The notes beneath the pieces were generated by a model, which saw nothing but the letters and a program-made list of their open reading frames with translations, did no database searches and was not told where the DNA came from. Source: Dermacentor variabilis (taxonomy: Eukaryota; Arthropoda; Arachnida; Ixodida; Ixodidae). From it: a DNA stretch of 64,000 nucleotides. This document shows, one piece after another, positions 62,804 to 64,000 of the stretch. A program made the position numbers and the translations under genes. Each line of letters opens with the position of its first letter. Within the stretch, counting starts at the first letter, position 1. The DNA is taken from assembly GCF_050947875.1 (NCBI RefSeq), contig NC_134569.1, positions 187,046,067-187,110,066 of the forward strand. Direction: 5' to 3'.

Positions 62804-64000
62804 ATGGATTTGAAGTCGTTGCGCAAACCGAAATTGCTGGAGCTTGCAGGAGAGTTGGGTCTGGATGTCTCAGACAAACTCAGAAAACCAGAACTGCGAA
62901 GGGCTATTCTTGAGTTAGAAGCTGAGGATGACGAGCTGTCGGAATGCCTTGAGACTATTGAGGAGAGGGCAAAAAGACAGGAGCGCGAACTTAAAGAGCA
63001 AAAAGAGAAACAGGAGCGCGAACTTAAAGAACAGAAAGAGCGGGAACAACAAGAGCGCGACCGTCAACACGCTTTGGAAATGAAGCGTCTCGAGGTAGAG
63101 ATGGAACGCGCTCGTAATGGAAGTCAGGCACACGGTGCAGGAGAACGAGTATTGTTCAAAATGACTGACCTGATGCGGCCGTTTAAGCTTGGAGAGGACA
63201 TTGGTTTGTTCCTGGTTAACTTTGAGCGAACGTGCGAGAAGCAGGGGTTCTCTCGGGAAACGTGGCTACAGCGCTTGCTCACTTTGTTACCCGGCGAGGC
63301 GGCCGACGTAGTCGCTCGCTTGAATAGAGAGGAGGCAGAGGATTTCGACAAAGTGAAATCGAGTCTGCTAAAAAAGTACAGGCTGTCAGCGGAGGCGTTC
63401 CGTCGGAAGTTTCGGGAAAATGAGAAAGGTAAAAGTGAGTTATATACAGAGTTTGCCTACAGGCTTATGTCAAACATGCAGGAGTGGCTCAAAGAAGAGA
63501 AAGCGTTGGGTGATCACGAGAAAGTTCTGCAGTGTTTCGGGCTGGAACAGTTTTATAGTCGGTTACCTGAGAACGTGCGGTACTGGGTCTTGGATAGGCC
63601 AGACGTTAGTACGGTGGCTAGAGCCGCTGAGCTAGCCGAAGAGTTTGTGACGCGTCGGGCTCGCGGAGCTAAGGACGGTCAAAAGGGTGAATTTGGCTCC
63701 AAGTTTGAGAGGCCGAAGTTCACGCCCATGAGAGCAAAGGGGGGCACACGTAGTGCGGATGCGAGTGAAAGCAGTCCGACCGAACGTAAGGAGACGGCGG
63801 CAGCCGAAGCCGAACGCAGAAAGCGGTTCGAGACGAGGCAAGTGCGCGTGTGTTATACGTGTCAGAAGCCGGGTCACTTTTCGGCGCAGTGTCCAGAAAC
63901 AAAAACAAAAGTCGTGTTTTTGTCATTATGCAGCACTGACGAGAACATGAAGCTTCTCGAGCCTTACATGCGAGACCTCCTCGTGAACGGGAAAGAGTGC
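62804..64000 (+). CDS. Gypsy G gag, intact and open to the window edge
   Basis: The ATG at 62804 opens a frame of 399 codons with no stop up to base 64000. Residues 1-40 (LRKPKLLELAGELGLDVSDK, then LRKPELRRAILELE) form a SAP-like two-helix motif. Residues 43-105 are a highly charged coiled coil with a 33-bp tandem duplication (62978-63010 and 63011-63043; peptide QERELKEQKE). A retrotransposon-gag/SCAN-like capsid region follows (VLFKMTDLMRPFKLGEDIGL, YRLSAEAFRRKFRENEKGKS, LEQFYSRLPENVRYWVLDRP). Residues 350-363 are a zinc knuckle CYTCQKPGHFSAQC with C350, C353, H358 and C363. The last residues (MRDLLVNGKEC) look like the lead-in to the retropepsin, so gag and pol may share one frame. This is the only gag in the window with no break. 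Confidence 0.85.
   Translation, partial: MDLKSLRKPKLLELAGELGLDVSDKLRKPELRRAILELEAEDDELSECLETIEERAKRQERELKEQKEKQERELKEQKEREQQERDRQHALEMKRLEVEMERARNGSQAHGAGERVLFKMTDLMRPFKLGEDIGLFLVNFERTCEKQGFSRETWLQRLLTLLPGEAADVVARLNREEAEDFDKVKSSLLKKYRLSAEAFRRKFRENEKGKSELYTEFAYRLMSNMQEWLKEEKALGDHEKVLQCFGLEQFYSRLPENVRYWVLDRPDVSTVARAAELAEEFVTRRARGAKDGQKGEFGSKFERPKFTPMRAKGGTRSADASESSPTERKETAAAEAERRKRFETRQVRVCYTCQKPGHFSAQCPETKTKVVFLSLCSTDENMKLLEPYMRDLLVNGKEC

Noticed and set aside
1..64000. CRISPR array or bacterial defence system
   Set aside because: No set of short identical repeats with unique spacers exists. The coding content is eukaryotic retrotransposon, with TATA boxes and poly(A) signals.

Overview
The window looks like chromosomal DNA of an arthropod, most probably a hard (ixodid) tick. 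It is packed with fragments of Gypsy LTR retrotransposons, I-, CR1- and RTE-type LINEs, tRNA-derived SINEs and a hAT DNA transposon, with no bacterial-style gene spacing or operons. The tick assignment comes from remembered resemblance of the LINE, SINE and gag sequences to tick repeats; no search was run. I found no convincing host gene and no sign of a new defence, biosynthetic or mobile system. What the window offers is transposon stratigraphy, several parts of it resolved to the base by target-site duplications (TSDs).

Layout. 1-7.1 kb: mostly unassigned DNA with an ancient CR1-like LINE relic (about 1740-2350, minus), a hAT element with an exact 8-bp TSD (2759-4292) and a second degraded LINE (5985-7085, minus). 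7.3-10.7 kb: Gypsy copy A (plus), broken, with an RTE tail and a 0.4-kb foldback element inside it. 11.0-11.3 kb: a dispersed repeat with GGTTCGA motifs. 11.34-16.05 kb: I-type LINE copy 1 (plus) with an almost intact ORF2 (endonuclease, reverse transcriptase, RNase H, zinc finger). 17.0-18.6 kb: Gypsy copy B (plus). 18.8-31.2 kb: a nest in which old Gypsy copy C/E (minus) was split by a SINE, by a LINE (itself hit by a truncated I-type LINE) and by Gypsy D, which has both LTRs (23630-29572). 34.9-40.1 kb: I-type LINE copy 2 (minus, decayed). 40.1-41.0 kb: two SINE-like repeats. 44.0-48.3 kb: Gypsy F (plus), 3'-truncated and mutated at catalytic sites. 49.4-51.2 kb: CR1-like LINE (plus). 56.76-57.0 kb: a SINE with a 10-bp TSD. 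57.1-57.8 kb: second copy of the GGTTCGA repeat. 59.25-61.2 kb: RTE-type LINE with an internal deletion. 61.86 kb to the end: the 5' part of a different Gypsy element with LTR, TATA box, poly(A) signal and an intact gag ORF running off the window edge.

How the parts relate. Autonomous families (Gypsy, I, CR1, RTE) supply enzymes; the SINEs would rely on LINE machinery. Gypsy A, B, C/E and D are one family, F is a related family with the same primer-binding sequence, and the terminal element is a distinct lineage. Nearly all coding regions carry stops, frameshifts or lost catalytic residues. The best preserved are ORF2 of I-LINE copy 1 and the terminal gag.
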